Shown here piece after piece: positions 1-5,398 of a stretch of 5,503 bases of DNA; positions within the stretch are counted from its first letter, which is position 1, and each line of letters starts with the position of its first letter. The notes under the pieces are model-generated. The model saw only the letters and a program-made list of their open reading frames with translations. It was not told where the DNA came from and did not search any database. This stretch comes from an uncultured Spirochaetales bacterium (GTDB taxonomy: Bacteria; Spirochaetota; Spirochaetia; Sphaerochaetales; Sphaerochaetaceae). The translations under genes were made by a program, and so were the position numbers. Location: NCBI GenBank assembly GCA_934276485.1, contig CAKQTE010000102.1:1-5503 (forward strand), read 5' to 3'.

Positions 1-16
1 AAAAGGACCTACTAGC

Positions 17-78
17 GTTGCAATAAACATGCAACAAGCAGGCCCCAGACTCTATAAAAGTGCATAATCATGCACCAA
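17..78. repeat. Two related small inverted repeats, 41 bp apart
   Basis: The sequence shows GTTGCA (17-22) pairing with TGCAAC (30-35) across a 7-nt loop, and GTGCAT (60-65) pairing with ATGCAC (70-75) across a 4-nt loop. Their right halves form an imperfect direct repeat, ATAAACATGCAACAA (23-37) against ATAATCATGCACCAA (64-78), with 13 of 15 bases identical. The arms differ between copies but stay self-complementary. They could be paired operator sites for a gene to the left of the window, or small RNA hairpins downstream of the ROK gene. The function is not known. Confidence 0.4.
54..75 (-). terminator. Weak intrinsic terminator candidate after the ROK gene
   Basis: Read on the minus strand, GTGCAT-gatt-ATGCAC forms a 6-bp stem with a 4-nt loop, followed directly by TTTTATAG. 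It lies about 77 bp past the stop codon of the ROK regulator and has the right orientation to end that transcript. The stem is short, so termination would be weak. The same inverted repeat could instead be an operator. Confidence 0.35.
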
Positions 79-151
79 AATCTGTATATTTCTTCACGAG
101 ATTTGACTTTTGCAATTTCCTCTAAAATTTAGAAATTAAATTTTCAAAAAA
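79..151. other. AT-rich non-coding stretch with a hairpin just after the ROK stop
   Basis: No gene is visible here. AAAATTTA (124-131) and TAAATTTT (137-144) form an 8-bp stem made only of A-T pairs with a 5-nt loop, starting seven bases beyond the stop codon of the minus-strand regulator. No U-tract follows it on the minus strand, so it is not a convincing terminator. It may only protect the transcript end or be a chance product of AT-richness. Confidence 0.25.
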
Positions 152-1372
152 CTATCGTAAATTTGAGGAGTTGAAAGCAGTCCTATAAAATAGCTCTGCT
201 TTGTTCTGTAATACAAGAGTAGCAGCTCCGAGTGCGGCTCCGGTGTCCTTGAGTTTTCCTTGTTCGATAAAGATCTCTTGGTGTGGTTCGTTGGAGGCAA
301 GAGATTCATATGCTTTTTTGATCTCTTGTACAAGATAGTTGCAGTTATATCCAATAGGGCCTCCAATGACTATCTTACGAGGATTTATGATATCGGCAAG
401 AATTGACAGGCCCTTAGCTAGTGGCTGGACAATCGAATCCATGACAGCGCGAGCGCATTCATCGCCATCGTCTGCAAGTTCAGAGATGGAGGAAGCTGTG
501 ATAGCTTCTTCTGGAAGAGTTGCTAGGATGGATTTTGAGTACTTATCGATCTTTCTGATTTCTAGAGCGTTGCGTCTAAGAGCTTTATCGTTTGCAAGAG
601 ATAGTAAACATCCATGTTTTCCACAGTCGCAAAGAGGACCATTTGGATCAATTACAAGATGTGCAATACGACCTGCTGTATATGAAGTGCCAGTAAGAAG
701 GGTTCCGTTAACAAAGATAGCAGATCTTATTCCCGATCCGATACCAATGTAGATCATGTTCTTCTCTATTTCTGCATTCGCATATCGATATTCAGCAACA
801 CCGGATGTTGTGTACCTGTTGATGCAATAGACCTTGTATCCTAGTTCTCTTTCAACGATTTCCGATACATTGATTGTCTGATGCCAACCAAGATCATTTG
901 CGCGTAAGATGCATCCTTTCTCACTATCGACAATACCAGGGAGCCCTAGACCAATTGCTGGAAGTATCTTTCCAGATGCTCTTGATAGCATGAATCTGAG
1001 TCCTGCGATTAATGTTGATAGTAATCCTTCAGGAGTGAAGTTAGTAACAGAAGGTGTTGTATACTTATCGACAATGGTTCCGTCGAGTCCTACTAGGACA
1101 TATGACCAAGCATCGGATGAAAATGCAGCTCCGAGAGCGAACCATTTGTTTTCTGTAAACTTTAGCTTTAGCCCTGGCCTGCCACGAAGAGCTTTGGCTG
1201 TTTCTGTTTCTTCTGCAATACCATTTTCAATTAGTGAGTTGACTACATTTGAAACAGTTGTTCGTGATAGTCCTAGTTCTTTTGCAATTATTGCGCGTGT
1301 GGGATCATTGAGCTCCTCAATTGAGTCAAGTATGTTCTTGTAATTTAGGTATTCCATATCCTCGTAGCGCAT
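152..1372 (-). CDS. ROK-family transcriptional regulator with a degenerate sugar site
   Basis: This 406-residue protein has the length and layout of NagC/Mlc/XylR-type ROK repressors. Residues 12-58 are a winged helix-turn-helix (recognition region around GLSRTTVSNVVNSLIENG), followed by the RGRP minor-groove hook at 63-66. The rest is the two-lobed ROK sugar-kinase-like fold, with GLGLPGIVD at 141-149 and the ROK signature from about 207. The structural zinc ligands are intact: H238, C248, C250 and C255, with the same spacing as in Mlc. Three acidic residues that contact sugar in ROK proteins are replaced: Asn-Asp becomes N185-R186, the Glu of ExGH becomes R235 (GRIAH), and the Glu after GCL becomes L257. 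It should therefore have no kinase activity and may bind an unusual ligand or none. The start at 1372 has no ideal ribosome binding site. Met6 (1357), with GAGG two bases upstream, is an alternative. The gene is divergent from an ATPase gene across a symmetry-rich gap, which suggests autoregulation. Confidence 0.92.
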   Translation of the reverse strand: MRYEDMEYLNYKNILDSIEELNDPTRAIIAKELGLSRTTVSNVVNSLIENGIAEETETAKALRGRPGLKLKFTENKWFALGAAFSSDAWSYVLVGLDGTIVDKYTTPSVTNFTPEGLLSTLIAGLRFMLSRASGKILPAIGLGLPGIVDSEKGCILRANDLGWHQTINVSEIVERELGYKVYCINRYTTSGVAEYRYANAEIEKNMIYIGIGSGIRSAIFVNGTLLTGTSYTAGRIAHLVIDPNGPLCDCGKHGCLLSLANDKALRRNALEIRKIDKYSKSILATLPEEAITASSISELADDGDECARAVMDSIVQPLAKGLSILADIINPRKIVIGGPIGYNCNYLVQEIKKAYESLASNEPHQEIFIEQGKLKDTGAALGAATLVLQNKAELFYRTAFNSSNLR

Positions 1373-1391
1373 ATTCCCATGATAGCCTCTC
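1345..1391 (-). other. Possible 11-codon upstream ORF overlapping the ROK start
   Basis: On the minus strand the best Shine-Dalgarno sequence in the region, GAGAGG (1391-1386), lies five bases before an ATG at 1380. That ATG is out of frame with the ROK gene. It opens an 11-codon frame (MGICATRIWNT) ending in TAA at 1347-1345, beyond the ROK start at 1372 and the alternative start at 1357. The regulator could be made by translational coupling to this leader. The frame could also be accidental, with the same site serving the ROK start 13 bases away. Confidence 0.22.
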
Positions 1392-1430
1392 TATAGCTTA
1401 TTTTGCAAATGAATACTTGTTTTGTGTCTT

Positions 1431-1440
1431 TGTCATGACA
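1431..1440. promoter_or_regulatory. 10-bp palindrome at the expected ROK transcription start
   Basis: TGTCATGACA is perfectly self-complementary. It lies seven bases downstream of the TATAAT of the minus-strand promoter, which is where transcription should begin. A dimer bound here would block initiation. No footprint is known, and a 10-bp palindrome can arise by chance. Confidence 0.35.
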
Positions 1441-1446
1441 TAAGGG

Positions 1447-1473
1447 ATTATAGTTTTCTTAAGAACATTCCAA
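1447..1473 (-). promoter_or_regulatory. Probable sigma-70 promoter of the ROK regulator
   Basis: The minus strand carries a perfect TATAAT (1452-1447) preceded at a 15-bp spacing by TTGGAA (1473-1468), a four-of-six match to the -35 consensus. Transcription would start near 1440, giving an untranslated leader of about 68 bases. The -35 falls inside the left copy of the 17-bp direct repeat, and a 10-bp palindrome fills much of the spacer. A protein bound there would block this promoter. The spacer is shorter than the optimal 17 bp. Confidence 0.5.
1456..1465. promoter_or_regulatory. 10-bp palindrome between -35 and -10 of the ROK promoter
   Basis: TTCTTAAGAA is perfectly self-complementary and sits in the spacer of the predicted minus-strand promoter, 25 bp centre to centre from the palindrome at 1431-1440. 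This is a classical position for a repressor operator. AT-rich palindromes of this kind are typical ROK targets, but assignment to this regulator is inference. Confidence 0.35.
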
Positions 1474-1514
1474 AATGTTGATATGTGGACATTTTATCAT
1501 TCCAAAATGTTGAT
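1466..1514. repeat. 17-bp perfect direct repeat, 32-bp period, in the divergent gap
   Basis: CATTCCAAAATGTTGAT occurs at 1466-1482 and again without change at 1498-1514. The 32-bp period is about three helical turns, so both copies face the same side of the DNA. Between them ACATTTT (1489-1495) is the inverted partner of AAAATGT (1472-1478) in the first copy. The left copy covers the -35 of the ROK promoter and the right copy covers the likely -35 region of the ATPase gene. This is best read as a two-site operator, with the ROK protein as the obvious candidate binder. Confidence 0.6.
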
Positions 1515-1535
1515 TTAGCACGATAATCGTATAAA
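1510..1535 (+). promoter_or_regulatory. Tentative promoter and operator of the ATPase gene
   Basis: TTGATT (1510-1515) and TATAAA (1530-1535) resemble -35 and -10 boxes, but the 14-bp spacer is shorter than normal, so the exact boxes are uncertain. The -35 overlaps the right copy of the 17-bp repeat. ACGAT-A-ATCGT (1520-1530), an inverted repeat with 5-bp arms, lies between the boxes. Both suggest that the gene is controlled by a DNA-binding protein. Confidence 0.3.
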
Positions 1536-1557
1536 CTATTAATTATCAGAGGTGAAC

Positions 1558-2865
1558 ATGCTTAAGCGAAAAGCGATAGATTATATTGGTTCTTGGGTTA
1601 AGACAAAGGATAAAAAATGTCTTGTCGTTCAAGGTGCAAGACAGGTTGGTAAGACATATGTTATTGAGCGCTTTGCAAAAGATAACTATGAAGAACTTGT
1701 TGAGATCAATTTCAAGCAAATGCCATCTGCTTGTCAAATCTTTGCAGGAGACTTAACAGTTGACGCGATGGTTTTGGCAATGCGTTTTAGATTTCCCGAC
1801 AAGAAGATTATTGCTGGGAAAACCTTGATATTCCTTGATGAAATACAAGAGTGTCCAGAAGCAATAACATCTCTTAAATTTTGGGCGCTTGATAACAGCT
1901 TTGACATAATTGCATCAGACTCTCTATTAGGAATCGATTATAAAAGAGCTTCATCATATCCTGTTGGATATGTAGATTATCTAACAATGTATGGTCTCGA
2001 TTTTGAAGAATTTCTTTGGGGACTAGGGATAACAGAAGATATATTAAAAAACATTCGTGGCTATCTGCAAACAAGAACTGTTATTCCTACTGCAATAAAT
2101 GGGCAGATGATGCAATATTTCAGAGAGTACATTGCAATTGGTGGTATGCCTGAAGCAGTGCAAAAATATGTCGATACAAGGGATTTCAGACAAGTAGATA
2201 CGATACAAAGAAGTCTTTTAGAGGGATATCTATATGATATTGCACATTATGCTACAGCTGAAGAAAAAGTTAAGGCTGAGAAATGCTATCTATCGCTAGC
2301 AAAACAACTTTTGGACAAAGAGAATCATAAATTCCAATATAAGGAAGTAGAACATGGAGGGAGAGCGCAGAAATATTTCTCGAGTATAGAGTGGCTTCTT
2401 CGAGCAGACATTGTTCATCTAAGCAAGCTTGTCTCAAATGTGAAGTTTGATCTCGATGATTATAGTAGAGATGATTTCTTTCGTGCATATACAACAGATT
2501 TATCGCTTCTAATGGCAATGAAGGATTTTTCTCTTAAGCAACATATTGTAGAAAACACTTTGGAAGGAAACACTAAAGGTGGCATATATGAATGTGCAGT
2601 AGCTGATGCTCTCTATAAAAAAGGCTATCAACTGTATTTCTATAAGAATGAAACATCAAAGCGAGAATTAGATGTAATTATCCAAGAGAATGGGGATGTG
2701 ATGCCAATAGAGGTGAAGAGTGGAAATACACGAGCTAATCCTCTTTCTTCAATCATGAAGGCAAATAAATCCATTCCATATGGATATAAGTTTGTAGATG
2801 GAAACATTGGAGTTAGCGAAGATAGAATAATCACACTACCTATGTACATGGTTTCATTTATTTAG
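1558..2865 (+). CDS. AAA-type ATPase of the DUF4143 (COG1373) family
   Basis: This 435-residue protein is a full-length member of a widespread family of ATP-binding proteins whose cellular role is unsettled. The N-terminal P-loop domain has Walker A GARQVGKT (26-33), Walker B LIFLDE (90-95) and the family block ASDSLLGIDYKR followed by PVGYVDYLTMYGLDFEEFL (from about 119). In relatives the sensor motif is usually S/T-G-S; here the glycine is D121. After a helical middle region, the C-terminal DUF4143 part ends in a PD-(D/E)xK-like constellation: E345, D372 and E385-V-K387. Start choice: AGAGGTG (1548-1554) is correctly spaced for ATG 1558, whereas the in-frame GTG at 1552 lies inside that ribosome binding site. 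The gene is monocistronic, divergent from the ROK regulator and convergent with the operon on the right. It is probably cytosolic, and no target can be read from the sequence. Such genes are often found in variable numbers and in accessory regions. Confidence 0.92.
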   Translation: MLKRKAIDYIGSWVKTKDKKCLVVQGARQVGKTYVIERFAKDNYEELVEINFKQMPSACQIFAGDLTVDAMVLAMRFRFPDKKIIAGKTLIFLDEIQECPEAITSLKFWALDNSFDIIASDSLLGIDYKRASSYPVGYVDYLTMYGLDFEEFLWGLGITEDILKNIRGYLQTRTVIPTAINGQMMQYFREYIAIGGMPEAVQKYVDTRDFRQVDTIQRSLLEGYLYDIAHYATAEEKVKAEKCYLSLAKQLLDKENHKFQYKEVEHGGRAQKYFSSIEWLLRADIVHLSKLVSNVKFDLDDYSRDDFFRAYTTDLSLLMAMKDFSLKQHIVENTLEGNTKGGIYECAVADALYKKGYQLYFYKNETSKRELDVIIQENGDVMPIEVKSGNTRANPLSSIMKANKSIPYGYKFVDGNIGVSEDRIITLPMYMVSFI

Positions 2866-2977
2866 CAGAAACAATTTATCATATTCGTTTTTGACGGGTA
2901 TTCTTTATTTGTTGAGATAGAAAAGGGCTATAACCCTTAATCAGCTTGAAACTGACTTTTGTTATAGCCCCTATAGA
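2866..2977. other. Convergent intergenic gap
   Basis: This gap separates the ends of the plus-strand ATPase gene and the minus-strand operon. Its right part holds the hairpin terminator described separately. On the plus strand that hairpin is followed by CTATAGATTATT rather than a run of T, so its use for the ATPase transcript is doubtful. No other plus-strand terminator is evident. Confidence 0.5.
2915..2970 (-). terminator. Rho-independent terminator of the minus-strand operon
   Basis: GGGCTATAAC (2925-2934) and GTTATAGCCC (2961-2970) form a perfect 10-bp stem. The 26-nt loop contains a smaller stem, TCAG (2941-2944) with CTGA (2952-2955). Read on the minus strand, the stem begins eight bases after the stop codon of the InlB-like gene and is followed by TTTTCTATCT, as expected of an intrinsic terminator. 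It should also reduce read-through from the opposing gene. Confidence 0.8.
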
Positions 2978-4090
2978 TTATTGGATTTCAAAAGTGTATT
3001 CCTTGGTCCAGATAGCACCGTTCTTATCTGTGACGGTTACCTTCAGAGATGCAGTCTCTCCAACATTTCCTTCTGCTTTGACAATGAAATATGCTGTAGT
3101 GTTTGAACCATTCTTTGGAAGATAGAGCTTGAACGAGTCTGTTGAGATGATGCTCATATTGTTGCTTTCTACCTTGATAGTTGCTCCTGCAATTGGCAAT
3201 TCGCCATCGTTTTGTACGGCAAAGAATACCTTGACTTCTGTTTTAGTAGGAATCTTTCCCTTCTCATAGTATTGGATACTTGCGTCGGAGAAGGATAGCG
3301 TCTCCCAATAGCCTTTATATTTGATGGTATTGCCGAGCTCTGTTGTTGCTTTTTCCTCATCAAGTCTGTTTCCCTTTTCATCATACCAGCCAATGAAGAA
3401 ATCATTCTCGTTTTCGCTTTTGACTTCTGGAATGTCTGCTTCTACTCCTTCTGTGAACACGTCAATTCCTGTCTTTTCATCATAGAAGGATATTCCATTT
3501 CTGAACTTTGCCTTATATGTGACAGCACCGTAAGAGATCTCAATACTTTCACCTTCTCTTGCGACAATGTTCTCTCCATCGATTGTCCATCCTACGAAAA
3601 TGCCTTTGCCTTTGACTGATGGAGGTGTGACAGCGTCTCCGACCTTTCCCCAATAGTTCTTTGTTAGTACCGTATCTCCAATTGAATACTCGAAAATGAC
3701 TCCAGGGTGGTAGTACAATGATTTTTCAGCAAGGAATGTAGCAAGCTTGTCATTGGCATCGCTTCTTCCTTCTGCTTCCATTCTACTGACGAGGATTTCT
3801 GTTTGCTCTTGGGAGATAGATGGAACTTGAAGGGAGCTTATCATATCTTTTACTTGAAAGAACTGATCGATATCACCTTTTTCAAATGTTTCGTTGAGTG
3901 TTGTCTGAAGGATGGTTCTCTGATTCTCATAGCGTACTACATCCGCATTGAATGTGTTGATTATTGTATCTACCGATGCAGTTGAAAGATCCAATGAATC
4001 GAAATTTCCATTGCTTTCATTGATTCCATTGGCAAAAGCAAAACTCAAAAATGTGATAAAAACTAATGATAGTGCAATATACTTTTTCAT
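2978..4090 (-). CDS. Secreted protein with two InlB B-repeat-like modules and an Ig-like tail
   Basis: This 370-residue protein begins with a clear signal peptide (MKKYIALSLVFITFLSFAFA, cut expected before Asn21). There is no lipobox and no cysteine anywhere, which is common for exported proteins. Residues 36-125 look helical and charged. Two InlB B-repeat (Flg_new)-like beta modules follow: about 131-197, with GIFVGWTIDGE and YKAKF, and about 199-262, with DFFIGWYDEKGNRLDEEKA and GYWE. The last hundred residues (266-370) look like an Ig-like or CARDB-like beta domain (FFAVQNDGELPIAGATIKV). These domains usually serve binding or adhesion, not catalysis. No sorting signal or transmembrane tail is present, so the protein is probably periplasmic or released. 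A strong ribosome binding site (AGGAG, 7 bases before the ATG) lies in the 18-bp gap after the TIM-barrel gene, so the two genes are almost certainly co-transcribed. The exact function is unknown. Confidence 0.85.
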   Translation of the reverse strand: MKKYIALSLVFITFLSFAFANGINESNGNFDSLDLSTASVDTIINTFNADVVRYENQRTILQTTLNETFEKGDIDQFFQVKDMISSLQVPSISQEQTEILVSRMEAEGRSDANDKLATFLAEKSLYYHPGVIFEYSIGDTVLTKNYWGKVGDAVTPPSVKGKGIFVGWTIDGENIVAREGESIEISYGAVTYKAKFRNGISFYDEKTGIDVFTEGVEADIPEVKSENENDFFIGWYDEKGNRLDEEKATTELGNTIKYKGYWETLSFSDASIQYYEKGKIPTKTEVKVFFAVQNDGELPIAGATIKVESNNMSIISTDSFKLYLPKNGSNTTAYFIVKAEGNVGETASLKVTVTDKNGAIWTKEYTFEIQ

Positions 4091-4108
4091 TCTTTTCTCC
4101 TGATTTAC

Positions 4109-5113
4109 TTAAAAGTTGTTTTTGATAAAATCTGAGCTCACGACAGCGCTCTTCACTGGGTCCTTGTCAATCCAGTTCTTATGAGTTTCAAGAACCACAC
4201 CTTCAAGACCGTTCTTCTTTGCTGTTGCGGCATATTTTTCCAGGTTCATGTTTCCATAGCCAAGTTCAACGGCATCAAGCTTGAGGATAGGGGTGTTATA
4301 TGGTCCCTTTTCTCTGTTGCCTCTGTCATTGATGTGCCAGAGCTTCATTCTTGGACCTAACTTCTCAATGTAGTATTCGACATCTGCTCCACCATCAGCA
4401 AACCAATATGAGTCGAATTCGAAATCTACGTATTCAGGATCTGTCTCTTCAATTAGAACGTCAAAGGCTGTCCTTCCATCATCAACCTTCTGCAATTCAC
4501 AGTTGTGGTTGTGATACAACAGTCTTATGCCTTCATTCTTGAGAGCTTTTCCTGCTTTATTGAGCCTTCTTGCAAGGGCCTGGACTTCGCTGAGACTGCT
4601 GTAATCAAAGCGATACATTCCAGTGAGTACGATTGTGTCCGTTCCGAAAAGCTTTGCCTCTTCAGCTACACCTTTTGGGTCCTCCTCAATTGAGGCAAGG
4701 TAGACGTGAAGACTCTGTACTTTAAGGTCACTTTCCTCTACAAGTCTTGGCCAATCTAGTTTTCCACCGTTTCCAATTGGCATCCCTGCAAATTTTGTCA
4801 TGAGTTTCACAGAGAGTGCAGTTGGATGGATCATGAAGTCATTGAGCTCAATGGCTTCATATCCAGCAGCTTTGAGTTCCTTTAGAATTGAGAGAGCTTC
4901 ATCGTATGAACCGCACTTGGAACCAATCATAATCTGCTGCACTGCAGTTGTGATATGCCCGTTTGACCTGTCAATGGTTGCAATCTTCGCTGAGTTGTTC
5001 TCTCTTGAGTAATGTCCAGCTTCAGAATCATTTCCTCCTGCAATTAGACATGTTGCCACTATCAGGATGACTGCTAAAATGATAACCAACAAGATTGTTT
5101 TCTTCTTTTTCAT
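4109..5113 (-). CDS. Exported xylose-isomerase-like TIM-barrel enzyme (AP_endonuc_2 family)
   Basis: This 334-residue protein is of the sugar phosphate isomerase/epimerase type (COG1082, Pfam AP_endonuc_2). Family members isomerise or epimerise sugars, or process keto-sugars, at a divalent metal. The probable ligands are all present: E206 in YHNHNCEL (200-207), D234 in FEFDSYW, H260 in WHINDRG and E309 in VVLET. AIEL (88-91) and LHVY (135-138) mark earlier strands. The N-terminus is unusual: KKKK, then a hydrophobic segment (7-25) ending TCLIAGG. It is either a signal peptide or a membrane anchor. C22 sits where a lipobox cysteine would, but Thr at -1 and Leu-Ile after it make lipidation doubtful. 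There is no twin-arginine motif. Start at 5113 is chosen because GAGG lies five bases upstream and the signal segment starts there. An in-frame ATG at 5239 would add 42 residues and overlap the divergent TetR start. It is the first gene of the operon. The substrate is unknown. Confidence 0.87.
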   Translation of the reverse strand: MKKKKTILLVIILAVILIVATCLIAGGNDSEAGHYSRENNSAKIATIDRSNGHITTAVQQIMIGSKCGSYDEALSILKELKAAGYEAIELNDFMIHPTALSVKLMTKFAGMPIGNGGKLDWPRLVEESDLKVQSLHVYLASIEEDPKGVAEEAKLFGTDTIVLTGMYRFDYSSLSEVQALARRLNKAGKALKNEGIRLLYHNHNCELQKVDDGRTAFDVLIEETDPEYVDFEFDSYWFADGGADVEYYIEKLGPRMKLWHINDRGNREKGPYNTPILKLDAVELGYGNMNLEKYAATAKKNGLEGVVLETHKNWIDKDPVKSAVVSSDFIKNNF

Positions 5114-5212
5114 GATGTCCTCGTTCTTCAAAGTTGATGGTCGTAGAATATTGGAATATATTGATTTATGGTTCAACATAATCTTTAGTTTCTGTTGATA
5201 TAAGGAAAAAAT
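5114..5212. promoter_or_regulatory. Divergent control region between the operon and the TetR-type gene
   Basis: This 99-bp gap must hold the promoters of both flanking genes. Possible -10 boxes are TATATT on the minus strand (5160-5155) and CATAAT on the plus strand (5177-5182), but neither has a good -35 at normal spacing. The repeat AATATTGG followed by AATATATTG (5147-5163) and the short inversion TTGA...TCAA (5161-5176) are candidate operator parts. A TetR-type protein encoded next to a divergent operon often regulates it, so the gap once probably held its operator. Confidence 0.35.
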
Positions 5213-5398
5213 ATGAGTGATGAAAAGGAGATAGTTCATAGAAAGACTCTGACAAGGGATAAGATCAAGAAGGCGATGATTGTATTGATGTCAGAAAAGG
5301 ATGTAAGCCAGATGTCTGTTTCTGAAATCTGTCAGAAGGCCTGTGTGAACAGAACCTCATTCTACAACAACTATACCTGTAACTATTCAGTCGCATAG
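5213..5398 (+). pseudogene. TetR/AcrR-family regulator, cut off after its DNA-binding domain
   Basis: The 61-residue reading frame starts with a good ribosome binding site (AAGGA, about six bases before the ATG). It gives a typical TetR N-terminal helix-turn-helix at residues 13-55, with MSVSEICQKACVNRTSFYNNY matching the family core. In intact relatives this is followed by roughly 130 more residues for ligand binding and dimerisation, usually beginning with a K/D-Y-DLL-like stretch. Here the family match stops at Y54 or T55, and the frame ends with six unrelated residues (CNYSVA) at a stop codon. No other frame in the remaining 105 bases continues the protein. It lies divergent from the exported-enzyme operon, which it probably once regulated. 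Without its dimerisation domain it is unlikely to be a normal repressor. An assembly junction instead of a real break cannot be excluded. Confidence 0.75.

Noticed and set aside
339..1343. Plus-strand open frames opposite the ROK gene (339-752 and 909-1343)
   Set aside because: They lie wholly within a well-supported gene on the other strand, are rich in Ser/Pro/Arg as antisense shadows are, and match no family I recognise.
1466..1514. CRISPR-like repeat
   Set aside because: There are only two copies, the 17-bp unit and 15-bp gap are too short for a CRISPR array, and they coincide with promoter elements.
2578..2712. ATPase as a dedicated anti-phage nuclease
   Set aside because: The C-terminal E/D/ExK pattern is typical of the whole DUF4143 family and no defence partner gene is nearby, so a defence role cannot be claimed from this window.
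2866..2977. Small RNA in the convergent gap
   Set aside because: The only strong structure is the 10-bp hairpin, fully explained as the operon terminator. No promoter was seen.
3169..3405. Overlapping minus-strand frame inside the InlB-like gene
   Set aside because: It is a shifted frame of a gene with clear domain structure and has no ribosome binding site or recognisable motif.
5114..5239. Longer start for the TIM-barrel gene at ATG 5239
   Set aside because: It would place 42 residues before a clear KKKK-hydrophobic export segment and overlap the ribosome binding site and start of the divergent TetR gene. ATG 5113 has its own good ribosome binding site.
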